Positions 27,865 through 37,217 of a DNA stretch of 64,000 bases are shown here, piece after piece. Each line of letters begins with the position of its first letter. The stretch's first letter is position 1. The translations under genes were made by a program, and so were the position numbers. The stretch comes from Scandinavium ludwigii_A (GTDB lineage: Bacteria; Pseudomonadota; Gammaproteobacteria; Enterobacterales; Enterobacteriaceae), in the NCBI GenBank assembly GCA_050516505.1, contig CP191518.1, forward strand, positions 4,216,001 to 4,280,000, in the 5' to 3' direction. A model generated the notes under the pieces. It was not told the origin of the DNA and ran no database searches. It saw only the letters and a program-made list of their open reading frames with translations.

Positions 27865-30285
27865 ATGTCTGGCTGGCCACGAATTTACTACAAATTACTG
27901 AATTTACCATTAAGCGTGCTGGTAAAAAGCAAGTCTATCCCGGCAAATCCTGCTGAGGAACTGGGACTCGATACCTCACGCCCAATTATGTACGTTCTGC
28001 CGTATAACTCGAAGGCAGATCTGCTGACTTTACGCGCCCAATGTCTGGCGCATGGTCTTCCGGACCCGCTGGAGCCGCTCGTGATCGACGGCACCGAGCT
28101 GCCGCGTTACGTGTTCATTCACGGCGGACCGCGTGCGTTTACGTATTACACGCCGAAAGAAGAGTCTATCAAGCTGTTCCACAATTATCTGGATTTGCAT
28201 CGCAGTAATCCAGAACTTGATGTGCAGATGGTACCGGTGTCCGTGATGTTTGGGCGCTCTCCGGGCCGCGAAAAAGGCGAAGTCAACCCGCCGCTGCGCA
28301 TGATGAACGGCTTCCAGAAGTTCTTTGCCGTCACCTGGCTTGGTCGCGACAGCTTCGTGCGTTTCTCGCCGTCCGTTTCGCTGCGCCGCATGGCCACCGA
28401 GCACGGCACCGACAAAATTATCGCACAGAAGCTGGCCCGTGTGGCACGAACGCACTTTGCCCGTCAGCGTCTGGCGGCCGTAGGCCCGCGCCTGCCTGCA
28501 CGTCAGGACTTGTTTAACAAGCTGCTGGCGTCCAAAGCGATTGCCCGCGCGGTAGAAGACGAAGCGCGCAGCAAGAAAATTTCCCATGAGAAAGCGCAGC
28601 AAAACGCTGTCGCCCTGATGGAAGAAATTGCCGCCAACTTCTCTTACGAAATGATTCGCCTCACCGACCGCGTGCTGGGCTTCACCTGGAACCGTTTGTA
28701 CCAGGGGATCAACGTTAATAACGCCGAGCGCGTGCGCCAGCTGGCTCACGACGGCCATGAAATTGTTTATGTGCCCTGCCACCGCAGCCACATGGACTAC
28801 ATGCTGCTGTCCTATGTGCTCTATCACCAGGGGCTGGTGCCGCCGCATATCGCCGCGGGCATCAACCTGAACTTCTGGCCAGCCGGCCCGATTTTCCGTC
28901 GTCTGGGCGCGTTCTTTATTCGTCGTACCTTCAAGGGCAACAAGCTCTATTCCACTGTGTTCCGTGAATACCTCGGCGAGCTGTTCAGCCGCGGTTACTC
29001 TGTAGAATACTTCGTGGAAGGCGGTCGTTCCCGTACCGGTCGTCTGCTGGATCCGAAAACCGGCACCCTGTCGATAACCATTCAGGCGATGCTGCGCGGT
29101 GGCACCCGGCCTATCACCCTCGTTCCAATCTACATTGGCTATGAGCACGTGATGGAAGTGGGTACTTACGCGAAAGAACTGCGTGGCGCGACCAAAGAGA
29201 AAGAAAGCCTGCCGCAGATGCTGCGCGGGTTAAGCAAGCTGCGCAATCTCGGCCAGGGTTACGTCAACTTTGGCGAACCGTTGCCGCTGATGACCTACCT
29301 GAACCAGCACGTGCCGGAATGGCGTGAATCCATCGATCCGATTGAATCCATCCGCCCGGCATGGCTGACGCCAACCGTGAATAACATCGCCGATGACCTG
29401 ATGGTGCGTATTAACAACGCGGGCGCGGCTAACGCCATGAACCTGTGTGTAACTGCGCTGCTGGCATCGCGCCAACGTTCCCTGACGCGTGAACAGCTGA
29501 CCGAACAGCTAGATTGCTATCTGCAGCTGATGCGCAATGTGCCGTACGCGCCAGATGCCACGGTGCCGTCGGTAACTGCCAGCGCGCTGATTGACCACGC
29601 GTTGCAGATGAACAAGTTCGAAGTCGAGAAAGACACCATCGGCGATATCATTATTCTGCCGCGCGAGCAGGCAGTGCTGATGACGTACTATCGCAACAAC
29701 ATCACCCACATGCTGATGATCCCGTCCCTGTTGGCGGCTATCGTGACGCAGCACCGGACTATCTCCCGCACCGAGATGGTCCGTCATGTAGAGATGTTGT
29801 ACCCGATGCTGAAAGCCGAGCTGTTCCTGCGTTGGGAAAAAGAAGAGCTGTCGGGCGTTATCGACGAGCTGCTGGCAGAAATGCAGCGTCAGGGCCTGGT
29901 GACGGTTGATAACGACGACGTTTGTATCAATCCGTCGCACTCCCGCACGCTGCAACTGTTGGCCGCTGGGGCGCGTGAAACGCTGCAACGTTATGCGATA
30001 ACCTTCTGGCTGCTGAGCGCTAATCCGTCCATCAACCGCAGCACGCTTGAAAAAGAGAGCCGTACCGTGGCTCAGCGTCTGTCGGTGCTGCACGGCATCA
30101 ATGCGCCGGAGTTCTTCGACAAAGCGGTGTTCAGTACGCTGGTGCTTACCCTGCGTGACGAAGGCTACATCAGCGACAGTGGCGATGCCGAACCGGCTGA
30201 GACGCTGAAAATCTATCAGCTGCTGGCCGAACTGCTGGCACCGGATGTCCGTCTGACTATCGAGAGTGCCAGTCAGGACGCTTGA
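27865..30285 (+). CDS. plsB: Glycerol-3-phosphate O-acyltransferase PlsB
   Basis: 806 residues (E. coli 807). The acyltransferase signatures are present: HRSHMDYML near residue 306 (HX4D), the GGRSRTGRLL motif near 385 and the VPIYIGYEHVME block. It catalyses the first committed step of phospholipid synthesis at the inner-membrane surface, using acyl-ACP or acyl-CoA. It is transcribed divergently from dgkA; the pair act in phosphatidate formation and recycling. Confidence 0.98.
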   Translation: MSGWPRIYYKLLNLPLSVLVKSKSIPANPAEELGLDTSRPIMYVLPYNSKADLLTLRAQCLAHGLPDPLEPLVIDGTELPRYVFIHGGPRAFTYYTPKEESIKLFHNYLDLHRSNPELDVQMVPVSVMFGRSPGREKGEVNPPLRMMNGFQKFFAVTWLGRDSFVRFSPSVSLRRMATEHGTDKIIAQKLARVARTHFARQRLAAVGPRLPARQDLFNKLLASKAIARAVEDEARSKKISHEKAQQNAVALMEEIAANFSYEMIRLTDRVLGFTWNRLYQGINVNNAERVRQLAHDGHEIVYVPCHRSHMDYMLLSYVLYHQGLVPPHIAAGINLNFWPAGPIFRRLGAFFIRRTFKGNKLYSTVFREYLGELFSRGYSVEYFVEGGRSRTGRLLDPKTGTLSITIQAMLRGGTRPITLVPIYIGYEHVMEVGTYAKELRGATKEKESLPQMLRGLSKLRNLGQGYVNFGEPLPLMTYLNQHVPEWRESIDPIESIRPAWLTPTVNNIADDLMVRINNAGAANAMNLCVTALLASRQRSLTREQLTEQLDCYLQLMRNVPYAPDATVPSVTASALIDHALQMNKFEVEKDTIGDIIILPREQAVLMTYYRNNITHMLMIPSLLAAIVTQHRTISRTEMVRHVEMLYPMLKAELFLRWEKEELSGVIDELLAEMQRQGLVTVDNDDVCINPSHSRTLQLLAAGARETLQRYAITFWLLSANPSINRSTLEKESRTVAQRLSVLHGINAPEFFDKAVFSTLVLTLRDEGYISDSGDAEPAETLKIYQLLAELLAPDVRLTIESASQDA

Positions 30286-30295
30286 TGTCAGCGCA

Positions 30296-30337
30296 TAAAA
30301 AAAGCCGGAGCAATGTGAGTTGCTCCGGCTTTTTTTG
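30296..30337. terminator. Bidirectional terminator between plsB and ubiA
   Basis: A 13-bp stem, AAAGCCGGAGCAA (30301-30313) with TTGCTCCGGCTTT (30320-30332), has an A tract before it and a T tract after it. Confidence 0.93.
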
Positions 30338-30354
30338 TTTTTGTCACCCGGCGG

Positions 30355-31224
30355 TTAAACCATATAACTCATCGCCAGACCGATAAACAGCACCAGTCCC
30401 ACGTAGTTATTGTTTAAAAACGCTTTGAAGCAGGCATCACGGTCACGGTCTTTAATGAGTTTTTGCTGGTAAACGAACAGCGCACCGGCGACAAATATCG
30501 ACCAGTAGAACGCCCAGTTTAAACCGCTCATCCAGCCCACGGCAGCCATCAAGGCCAGCACGGCTATCTGCAAAATGCCGATGATCAATTTGTCCTGTTT
30601 ACCGAACAGAATGGCCGTCGATTTCACGCCAATCTTCAGATCGTCGTCTCTGTCGACCATCGCGTACTGGGTGTCGTACGCCACGGCCCAGCAAATGTTG
30701 GCGAGGAACATCAGCCAGCAGCTTAGCGGCAGCGATTCACTCACGGCGGCATACGCCATTGGAATCGACCAGCCAAAGGCCGCGCCCAGTACCACCTGCG
30801 GCAGGTGGGTGTAGCGCTTCATAAACGGATACACCCACGCCAGCGCCAGCGCTGCCACCGACAGCAGAATAGTCATCTTATTGAGCGTCAGTACCAGCAG
30901 GAACGACAGCACCACCAGCACGATAAACAGCGTCCGTGCCCCTTTTTCGCTCACGTCACCGCTGGGTAAAGGTCGATGTGCCGTGCGTTTAACATGCCCG
31001 TCGATTTTGCGGTCTGCGTAATCATTGACCACGCAACCGGCGGCGCGCATCAGCCAGACGCCCGCCACGAAAACCGCGAGGATCCACAGCGGCGGCACGC
31101 CAGGCATCGCCACCCATAACGCCCATAACGTCGGCCAAAGCAGCAGCAGCGAGCCGATTGGCTTATCAATTCTCATCAGACGGCTATAAGCCTGCAGCTT
31201 ATTCTGCGTCAGACTCCTCTCCAT
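30355..31224 (-). CDS. ubiA: 4-hydroxybenzoate octaprenyltransferase UbiA
   Basis: 289 residues (E. coli 290). It is an inner-membrane prenyltransferase with about nine helices. Both aspartate-rich motifs are present: NDYADRKIDGHVKRT near residue 67 and YAMVDRDDDLKIGVKST near 188. It attaches the polyprenyl tail to 4-hydroxybenzoate in ubiquinone synthesis. It lies 13 bp after ubiC in the ubiCA operon. Confidence 0.98.
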   Translation of the reverse strand: MERSLTQNKLQAYSRLMRIDKPIGSLLLLWPTLWALWVAMPGVPPLWILAVFVAGVWLMRAAGCVVNDYADRKIDGHVKRTAHRPLPSGDVSEKGARTLFIVLVVLSFLLVLTLNKMTILLSVAALALAWVYPFMKRYTHLPQVVLGAAFGWSIPMAYAAVSESLPLSCWLMFLANICWAVAYDTQYAMVDRDDDLKIGVKSTAILFGKQDKLIIGILQIAVLALMAAVGWMSGLNWAFYWSIFVAGALFVYQQKLIKDRDRDACFKAFLNNNYVGLVLFIGLAMSYMV

Positions 31225-31237
31225 AATTCACTTCCTC

Positions 31238-31735
31238 TCAGTACAGCGGCGACGCAGGCAGAAACAGCTCGGTTAACAGCAGCGGTTTTCCGCTCAGCCG
31301 GAGACGGGAACGACGCCCCCACAGCTCTGCATCTTTACCAATTTCAATAAAATCACGGGTTAAAGTGGATGACGTAAACAGATAGCGCCCCAACGGCGTT
31401 TTACCCAGCTGTTGCAGCTGTAGCTCGGGCCCGCTGAGGGTGGATTCAGGCACCACCGTGCGCCCGGCAAGCCAGGGTTCACCGTCGGCACACAGCAAAA
31501 TTTCACGCAGCCAGTAGCGCGCCTCAACAGGCAGTAATGCCTGCTCAGCAACAATCTCATCCTGACCGACAAAACCCTCGCGGATAAGCGTCACAGTGAC
31601 GCGCTTGCCCTGCTGTTCGAAGCGTTTTGTCATGGAATCTTCCAGCAGCAACCAGTCAAGCTGCGCCGCATCGAGTTCCGGAAGGGTGGTGTAATAGCGT
31701 AGCGCACGCAGTTGCGCCAGCGCAGGATGTGACAT
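31238..31735 (-). CDS. ubiC: Chorismate pyruvate-lyase UbiC
   Basis: 165 residues, the E. coli length, from the ATG of MSHPALAQLRALRY. The longer open frame back to 31900 runs into the malM terminator. Conserved segments are LLEDSMTKRFEQQGKRVTV, PVEARYWLREILLC and GRRSRLRLSGKPLLLTELFL, with the product-binding Arg and Glu residues. It converts chorismate to 4-hydroxybenzoate plus pyruvate, the entry to ubiquinone. The promoter should lie in 31736-31854. Confidence 0.97.
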   Translation of the reverse strand: MSHPALAQLRALRYYTTLPELDAAQLDWLLLEDSMTKRFEQQGKRVTVTLIREGFVGQDEIVAEQALLPVEARYWLREILLCADGEPWLAGRTVVPESTLSGPELQLQQLGKTPLGRYLFTSSTLTRDFIEIGKDAELWGRRSRLRLSGKPLLLTELFLPASPLY

Positions 31736-31854
31736 ACCAGGCTCTCCGATACATAACTTATCGGCATTGTATCGTAGAAAAGGGTTCGCGGGAGGAAGAA
31801 ACGTCAATATCCGATCAACCGCGCAACAGCCATGCAAAGCCCGCTGTTGCGCCA

Positions 31855-31885
31855 GAAAAAACGGTGCGCCCAAAAGGACGCACCG
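31855..31885 (-). terminator. malM terminator (end of the malK-lamB-malM operon)
   Basis: CGGTGCG (31862-31868) pairs with CGCACCG (31879-31885). On the minus strand six U follow. Confidence 0.88.
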
Positions 31886-31923
31886 AATGGCCTGGGCCAA
31901 ACATCAGCAATGTGGGGAGACGG

Positions 31924-32901
31924 TCACCCCTTGCCTTTTACACTACTGATAAAGGTGGAACGGGCAGAAGTCGAACCGAGGCGCTCGGCTTCGTTTAACA
32001 ATTTCAGGGCCTTGTCGATGTTGCCCTCATTAACTGCCTGTTTAATCGCGTTATTGAAATAGCTTTCGGTGTCATTCAGAACCGGCTCGCTTTTCGCGGC
32101 AGGTGCCGTAGAGGCCGCGGAAGCCGCAACCGGCGCCGCTACAGCCGCCGCCGTTGCAGGTGCCGCAGCAGGGGCTGCGTATACCGGTGCCGCCGTGTTA
32201 CCCACGGTGACAGGGCCTGGGCCGGAAGAGCCAAACAGTGGGCCGACCAGCACGCTTGAAGCGGAGGACGTTTTCACTTTCAGCTTGAGAGTGCCTTCAG
32301 AAACGTGGCGCGCAATCGGGTCCGGAATATCTGGCACCGCGTTGCCCGTCCCTTTGGCATACGCTTTCGCCGGGTCAATCAGGGTGGTGGTCTGCTGCAA
32401 ATCTTGCGGCGTGGTGAACACCAGCACGTAAATTTTCTGCTGACCTAACGCAGGCGTCAGGCGCATGACACCTTCCAGGCGGTCGGCGCTCATGACGCCC
32501 GGTTCCTGGTAGGTAAAGTAGCTGCTTGGGAAGAACGCGGATGGCGTCATGTTCTGATCGAGGATCAGCACGTTCGGCGCATAAACGCGGGTTTGTTTGT
32601 TCACTTCACTGGTGAGCGTGATATTCAGTTCACCAATGTTAGCCGGGACGCTGTATGCCGCCACCGGGCCGGTAATACCAGGCACATTCAGCGGCTGACC
32701 GCCTCCGGCAAGATCGGTACTTTGGGTTTTGGATTGATCAACAGGCGTCCAGACCAACTGCTGCAAGGCAGAAGTCGGGATAGCCGGGGCAGCAGTGGTA
32801 TTCTGCGGCACAAAATTCACGTCAGCGAAAGTGACTGCCGGTACGCTTGCCAACAGACCCGCGGAGAGGCACAGCGCGATGAGACTTTTGTTCATTTTCA
32901 T
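31924..32901 (-). CDS. malM: Periplasmic maltose operon protein MalM
   Basis: 325 residues with a signal peptide (MKMNKSLIALCLSAGLLASVPAVTFA). It matches E. coli MalM (306) in both the N-terminal body (VPANIGELNITLTSEVNKQTRVYAPNVLILDQNMTPSAFFPSSYFTYQEPG) and the C-terminal helix (LNEAERLGSTSARSTFISSVKGKG). The extra length is an Ala/Pro-rich linker at about residues 238-275, which is expanded here. It is periplasmic and of unknown function. It is the last gene of malK-lamB-malM, separated from lamB by a GAAA-loop hairpin. Confidence 0.95.
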   Translation of the reverse strand: MKMNKSLIALCLSAGLLASVPAVTFADVNFVPQNTTAAPAIPTSALQQLVWTPVDQSKTQSTDLAGGGQPLNVPGITGPVAAYSVPANIGELNITLTSEVNKQTRVYAPNVLILDQNMTPSAFFPSSYFTYQEPGVMSADRLEGVMRLTPALGQQKIYVLVFTTPQDLQQTTTLIDPAKAYAKGTGNAVPDIPDPIARHVSEGTLKLKVKTSSASSVLVGPLFGSSGPGPVTVGNTAAPVYAAPAAAPATAAAVAAPVAASAASTAPAAKSEPVLNDTESYFNNAIKQAVNEGNIDKALKLLNEAERLGSTSARSTFISSVKGKG

Positions 32902-32962
32902 TTTAATGACCTCAAAGACAGGACTCAGCGGTAGCCAGGCAATAGCGCGCTGAGTCTAAATC

Positions 32963-32982
32963 AGAGGGGCTTTCGCCCCTCT
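32963..32982 (-). other. Stable intercistronic hairpin between lamB and malM
   Basis: On the minus strand AGAGGGGC and GCCCCTCT close a GAAA tetraloop. Without a U run it is better read as an mRNA-stabilising or attenuating structure lowering malM relative to lamB. Confidence 0.6.
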
Positions 32983-33018
32983 TTGTGTGGCATAACAGTG
33001 GGTTAACTTAACTGCAAA

Positions 33019-34368
33019 TTACCACCAGATTTCCATCTGGGCACCGAAGCTCCACTCGTCGCTGTCGCCGCGGCCAAGGCCACCGGTCTGCATACCGAAG
33101 TTAGAGTTGTAGTTGGCGCTCTGAGAGTTCGGGTTACCCGAAGTGTCATAGCCCCATTTCTCATCCCACTTGGCGTAGGTTGCGAACACGCGGATAGCCG
33201 GACGGGACCAGATGCTGTCGCCAGCCTGCCATTGTTGTGCGAGGGTAATTTTGTACTGGTTGTTGGTGTCGCCGGTATTCTGGGATTTGACGTTGTCGTA
33301 GCCCACTTCCAGCAAGGTGCTCATGATAGGCGTCCATTTGTACATTGGACGCACACCCACGGTGTACCATTCTGTACCGTTGTTGTTGTCCCAGCTGATG
33401 TCCTGATACATACCGACGTACATCAGGTCCCAGCTGTCGCCCAGGGAAATTGCACCGTGGTCGATAACACGCAGCAGGTGGCCGTTGTTGTTGATGCCAT
33501 ACGCGTACAGAGAGCCATCGTTATCGTTGTTACCGATGCCAATACCTGCGCCCTGAGACTGGCCTTTACCTTGAGAGGTCATCGAGTCAGTCGCGTACTG
33601 AACCACAAATTTGTTAAAGCCTTTCAGCATGCTCTGGGTGTGTTCAGCGGTGAACATCCAGCCATCTTTAGTCGCCTGCGGCTGCAGGTAATAATCGTCG
33701 TTCACGTTGGTGTGACCGTAGTCCACACCGAACTCCAGGGTACCGCCTGGGTTGATTTCCATTTGACCCAAACGCACGTCAAACACGTCGTTTGCGGTTG
33801 AAGAGGTGTAGTCGCGCAGGTTGTTGCTGGAGAACGCAGAAGAACCGCCTGCTTCCGTTGAACGCGTTGCCGCGAAGGAGAGTTTACCGATGCCAACGTC
33901 CACGTTTTCCAGACCAGCGCCCGGACCGGAGATATCCCAGTAGTAGAAGTCGATCATGTGAACGTCATGACGCTGATAGAAGCGCTTACCGGCCCAGATG
34001 GTGGCACCTGGCAGTGCGTCGATCAGGTTTTTACCCTGCACGTTAGCTTCACGGAACGCTGGGTCAGTGGCTTCCCAGTCGTTCTGCTGTGCTACGGAGT
34101 AAGCCACGTTAGTGTCGAAGTAGAAGCTCTTATCGCCTTCTTTCCACACTTCCTGGCCAAATTTCAGCTCGGCGTACGTTTCACATTCGTTACCGAGACG
34201 ATATTTACTTTGTGCACCAGTTGCCTGGAAACACTGTTGTGCGCCGCCGCTACCGGTCCAGCCGATACCCGAACGGGCATAACCTTTAAAATCTACGGCG
34301 CCCGCGTGCGCAGACAAAATGCCTGCAGTCACCGCGATTGCCACTGGAAGTTTGCGCAGAGTAATCAT
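33019..34368 (-). CDS. lamB: Maltoporin LamB
   Basis: 449 residues from the ATG of MITLRKLPVAIAV, preceded by CAGGAGA; the frame continues 31 codons upstream into the malK gap without support. It has a signal peptide to AGAVDFKG. The 18-strand porin ends in the outer-membrane signature GAQMEIWW. Conserved parts include GYARSGIGWTGSGG, the disulfide pair in QQCFQATGAQSKYRLGNEC, and the greasy-slide aromatics. Some surface loops differ from E. coli (for example near residues 205-225 and 265-280), as is usual for phage-exposed loops. It carries maltodextrins across the outer membrane. Confidence 0.97.
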   Translation of the reverse strand: MITLRKLPVAIAVTAGILSAHAGAVDFKGYARSGIGWTGSGGAQQCFQATGAQSKYRLGNECETYAELKFGQEVWKEGDKSFYFDTNVAYSVAQQNDWEATDPAFREANVQGKNLIDALPGATIWAGKRFYQRHDVHMIDFYYWDISGPGAGLENVDVGIGKLSFAATRSTEAGGSSAFSSNNLRDYTSSTANDVFDVRLGQMEINPGGTLEFGVDYGHTNVNDDYYLQPQATKDGWMFTAEHTQSMLKGFNKFVVQYATDSMTSQGKGQSQGAGIGIGNNDNDGSLYAYGINNNGHLLRVIDHGAISLGDSWDLMYVGMYQDISWDNNNGTEWYTVGVRPMYKWTPIMSTLLEVGYDNVKSQNTGDTNNQYKITLAQQWQAGDSIWSRPAIRVFATYAKWDEKWGYDTSGNPNSQSANYNSNFGMQTGGLGRGDSDEWSFGAQMEIWW

Positions 34369-34411
34369 CGTTCTATCTCCTGAGACCATTGCTTTTCTTT
34401 TGTTATGGGAT

Positions 34412-35521
34412 TTAAACGCCCGGTTCTTTGTGCAGCCGACGACATGCAGTGCCATCCTCACGGAACAGATGGCAACGCTCTGGCGGCAGACCGATAGCGA
34501 ATGAGGCTCCCTCTTCTACCAACACCACGTCATTCTGGCGGTACACCAGGTTTTGACGGATGGCGGGGATCTGGATATGAATTTGCGTTTCGTGACCCAG
34601 TTGCTCGACGACCTGTACGTCCCCTTCGAGGGTGACATCGGCGATGTCACTCGGTAGAAGATGCTCAGGACGAATACCTAACGACATATTGGCGCCGACC
34701 TGCACGCCCGTGCTTTCAACCGGCAGCCAGATTTGCTGACGGTTTGGCAGTTCAACCTGCACCTGCTCAATGGCGGTGGCAGTGACTTTCACCGGCAGGA
34801 AGTTCATCTTCGGCGAGCCAATAAAGCCCGCGACAAAGCGATCGGCCGGGTAGTGATAGAGTTCCAGCGGCTTGCCAATCTGCGCCACGCGACCGGCATC
34901 CAGCACCACGATTTTGTCGGCGAGGGTCATCGCTTCGACCTGATCGTGGGTGACGTAAATCATCGTGCGGCCCAGGCGCTTATGCAGACGGGAAATCTCA
35001 ATACGCATCTGCACGCGCAGGGCGGCGTCGAGGTTCGACAGCGGCTCATCGAGCAGGAACACGCGCGGCTCGGCCACCAGCGTACGGCCAATCGCCACAC
35101 GCTGACGCTGACCGCCGGAAAGCGCTTTCGGTTTACGCTCCAGAAGGTGAGCCAGCTGCAGCACTTCGGCCACCTGAGTCACGCGCTGGTTAATGACGTC
35201 TTTCTTTGCTCCGGCTAACTTGAGGCCGAAAGACATGTTTTCTGCAACAGAGAGATGGGGGTACAACGCGTAGGACTGGAACACCATGCCAATACCGCGT
35301 TCCGCAGGCGGCGTTTCATTCATACGCTTTTCACCAATCAGCAGTTCCCCGCTGGTAATGGTTTCCAGACCGGCGATCATTCGCAGCAGCGTAGATTTGC
35401 CGCAGCCCGATGGCCCGACAAACACCACAAACTCCCCCTCATGGATGTCGAGATTGATGTCTTTCGACACCACCACGTCACCCCAGGCTTTCGTTACGTT
35501 TCGCAGCTGTACGCTCGCCAT
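34412..35521 (-). CDS. malK: Maltose/maltodextrin ABC transporter ATPase MalK
   Basis: 369 residues (E. coli 371). Walker A GPSGCGKST is at 36-44, the signature LSGGQRQRVAIGR near 134, Walker B VFLLDEPLSNLDA near 153, and the H-loop ITYVTHDQ. The C-terminal regulatory OB domain binds MalT and EIIA-Glc. It powers MalFG at the inner membrane and inhibits MalT in the absence of substrate. It is the first gene of malK-lamB-malM, divergent from malE. Confidence 0.98.
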   Translation of the reverse strand: MASVQLRNVTKAWGDVVVSKDINLDIHEGEFVVFVGPSGCGKSTLLRMIAGLETITSGELLIGEKRMNETPPAERGIGMVFQSYALYPHLSVAENMSFGLKLAGAKKDVINQRVTQVAEVLQLAHLLERKPKALSGGQRQRVAIGRTLVAEPRVFLLDEPLSNLDAALRVQMRIEISRLHKRLGRTMIYVTHDQVEAMTLADKIVVLDAGRVAQIGKPLELYHYPADRFVAGFIGSPKMNFLPVKVTATAIEQVQVELPNRQQIWLPVESTGVQVGANMSLGIRPEHLLPSDIADVTLEGDVQVVEQLGHETQIHIQIPAIRQNLVYRQNDVVLVEEGASFAIGLPPERCHLFREDGTACRRLHKEPGV

Positions 35522-35892
35522 CCCCTTCTCCCTTCGTTACAACTCGTCACTAAAAGAAATATTCATCTGCGGCTGACTATGCGCGACCAATAACTTTCGT
35601 GAATCCTCCACCCCTTGTGTTTTTCATGGGGGAGGAGACGGGAGGATGAGAAAGGCCAGTCTGAGCCCGCTCGTGGCGTGGCCTGGCTAAAAGCGTGATG
35701 AACACGGCAAAAATCGGCGTCGTATTGTGTGCGCCAGAACCCATAACTTAAAACTATGCAACAGAGATCACATAAACGAGGGGTGGGGCGTAGGGTTGGG
35801 GAGGATGGAAAGAGGTTGCTAAGAAAGGAAACTCAGCGTTGTAAAAGCCACCAGGCGTATCCACGAGTACATCACCAAATAGGACGGGATAT
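35522..35892. promoter_or_regulatory. Divergent malK / malE control region (MalT boxes and CRP site)
   Basis: The MalT box consensus is GGGGA(T/G)GAGG. Matches are GGGGAGGAGA at 35629-35638 (9/10), GAGGATGAGA at 35642-35651 (8/10), GGGGAGGATG at 35798-35807 (9/10), a weaker one at 35780-35789, and GGGGTGGAGG on the minus strand (35605-35614). A CRP-type site, TGTGA then N6 then TTGCA on the minus strand, spans 35757-35772. The layout, with MalT sites at both ends and CRP in the middle, matches the E. coli malEp-malKp nucleoprotein switch. No gene lies within it. Confidence 0.82.
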
Positions 35893-37083
35893 ATGAAAAT
35901 CAAAACTGGCGCACGCATCCTCGCGCTGTCTGCACTGACCACGATGATGTTTTCCGCCTCTGCCTTCGCCAAAATCGAAGAAGGTAAGCTGGTTATCTGG
36001 ATCAACGGCGATAAAGGCTATAACGGCCTGGCTGAAGTCGGTAAGAAATTCGAGAAAGACACCGGCATCAAAGTGACCATTGAGCACCCGGATAAACTGG
36101 AAGAGAAATACCCGCAGGTTGCCGCCACTGGCGATGGCCCGGACATCATCTTCTGGGCGCATGACCGTTTTGGTGGCTACGCGCAATCTGGCCTGCTGGC
36201 TGAAGTCACCCCAGATAAAGCGTTCCAGGACAAGTTGTACCCGTTCACCTGGGATGCCGTGCGTTACAACGGCAAGCTGATTGCCTACCCAATCGCGGTA
36301 GAAGCGCTGTCGCTTATCTATAACAAAGACCTGGTGCCTAACCCGCCGAAGACCTGGGAAGAGATCCCGGCGCTGGATAAAGAACTGAAAGCGAAGGGTA
36401 AATCCGCGCTGATGTTCAACCTGCAAGAGCCGTACTTCACCTGGCCGCTGATTGCCGCCGACGGCGGTTACGCGTTCAAGTTTGAAAACGGCAAATATGA
36501 CGTGAAAGACGTGGGCGTTGATAGCCCAGGCGCGAAAGCCGGTTTGACCTTCCTGGTTGACCTGATCAAGAACAAACACATGAACGCCGACACCGATTAC
36601 TCCATCGCAGAAGCGGCCTTCAACAAGGGTGAAACCGCGATGACCATCAACGGTCCGTGGGCGTGGTCGAACATCGACAAGAGCAAAATCAACTACGGCG
36701 TCACCATGCTGCCGACTTTCAAAGGCAAAGCCTCTAAACCGTTCGTGGGCGTGCTGAGCGCGGGCATTAACGCCGCCAGCCCGAACAAAGAGCTGGCGAA
36801 AGAGTTCCTCGAAAACTACCTGCTGACCAACGACGGTCTGGCGGATGTGAACAAGGATAAACCGCTGGGTGCCGTTGCACTGAAATCTTACCAGGAACAG
36901 CTGGAAAAAGATCCGCGCATCGCCGCCACCATGGCTAACGCCCAGAAAGGCGAAATCATGCCTAACATCCCGCAGATGGCCGCCTTCTGGTACGCCACCC
37001 GCACCGCAGTCATCAACGCCGCCAGCGGTCGTCAGACCGTAGACGCTGCGCTGAAAGATGCTCAGGGACGTATCACCAAGTAA
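35893..37083 (+). CDS. malE: Maltose-binding periplasmic protein MalE
   Basis: 396 residues, the E. coli length. A 26-residue signal peptide (MKIKTGARILALSALTTMMFSASAFA) is followed by the two-lobed solute-binding protein, KIEEGKLVIWINGDKGYNGLAEVGKKFEKDTG. Ligand-contacting aromatics such as WAHDRFGGYAQ, EPYFTWPL and FWYATRTAV are conserved. It delivers maltose and maltodextrins to MalFGK2. It starts the malEFG operon, and a repeat with strong stem-loops follows its stop codon. Confidence 0.98.
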   Translation: MKIKTGARILALSALTTMMFSASAFAKIEEGKLVIWINGDKGYNGLAEVGKKFEKDTGIKVTIEHPDKLEEKYPQVAATGDGPDIIFWAHDRFGGYAQSGLLAEVTPDKAFQDKLYPFTWDAVRYNGKLIAYPIAVEALSLIYNKDLVPNPPKTWEEIPALDKELKAKGKSALMFNLQEPYFTWPLIAADGGYAFKFENGKYDVKDVGVDSPGAKAGLTFLVDLIKNKHMNADTDYSIAEAAFNKGETAMTINGPWAWSNIDKSKINYGVTMLPTFKGKASKPFVGVLSAGINAASPNKELAKEFLENYLLTNDGLADVNKDKPLGAVALKSYQEQLEKDPRIAATMANAQKGEIMPNIPQMAAFWYATRTAVINAASGRQTVDAALKDAQGRITK

Positions 37084-37101
37084 TGTCGTCATGCCGTAAT
37101 T

Positions 37102-37184
37102 CCCTCTCCCTCTGGGAGAGGGTTAGGGAGAGGGCTGTTCAAGTCCGGACGCCCTCACCCCGGCCCTCTCCCCCAGGAGAGGGA
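37102..37184. repeat. Paired GC-rich stem-loop repeats between malE and malF
   Basis: Two copies of the repeat core face each other: CCCTCTCCCTCTGGGAGAGGG at 37102-37122 (21 bases as one hairpin, with tail) and, inverted, CCCTCACCCCGGCCCTCTCC at 37152-37171 with its GGAGAGGG arm to 37184. The same family recurs at 40311, 46164 and 60728. In E. coli a REP element occupies this malE-malF gap and protects malE mRNA from 3' decay. Confidence 0.85.
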
Positions 37185-37217
37185 GAAAAGATGAAACGCT
37201 GTAGAGGAAATTACCCC

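Noticed and set aside
28030..29148. 372-residue open frame antisense to plsB
   Set aside because: Shadow of plsB codon bias; no recognisable domain.
35872..37092. 406-residue open frame antisense to malE
   Set aside because: It is fully opposite a certain gene and results from biased codon use in malE; no promoter or family match.
37083..37217. N-terminal extension of the malF frame (contains RTPSPRPSPPGEGEK)
   Set aside because: It is the repeat between malE and malF read in frame; the real start at 37218 has AGAGG and matches the family length.
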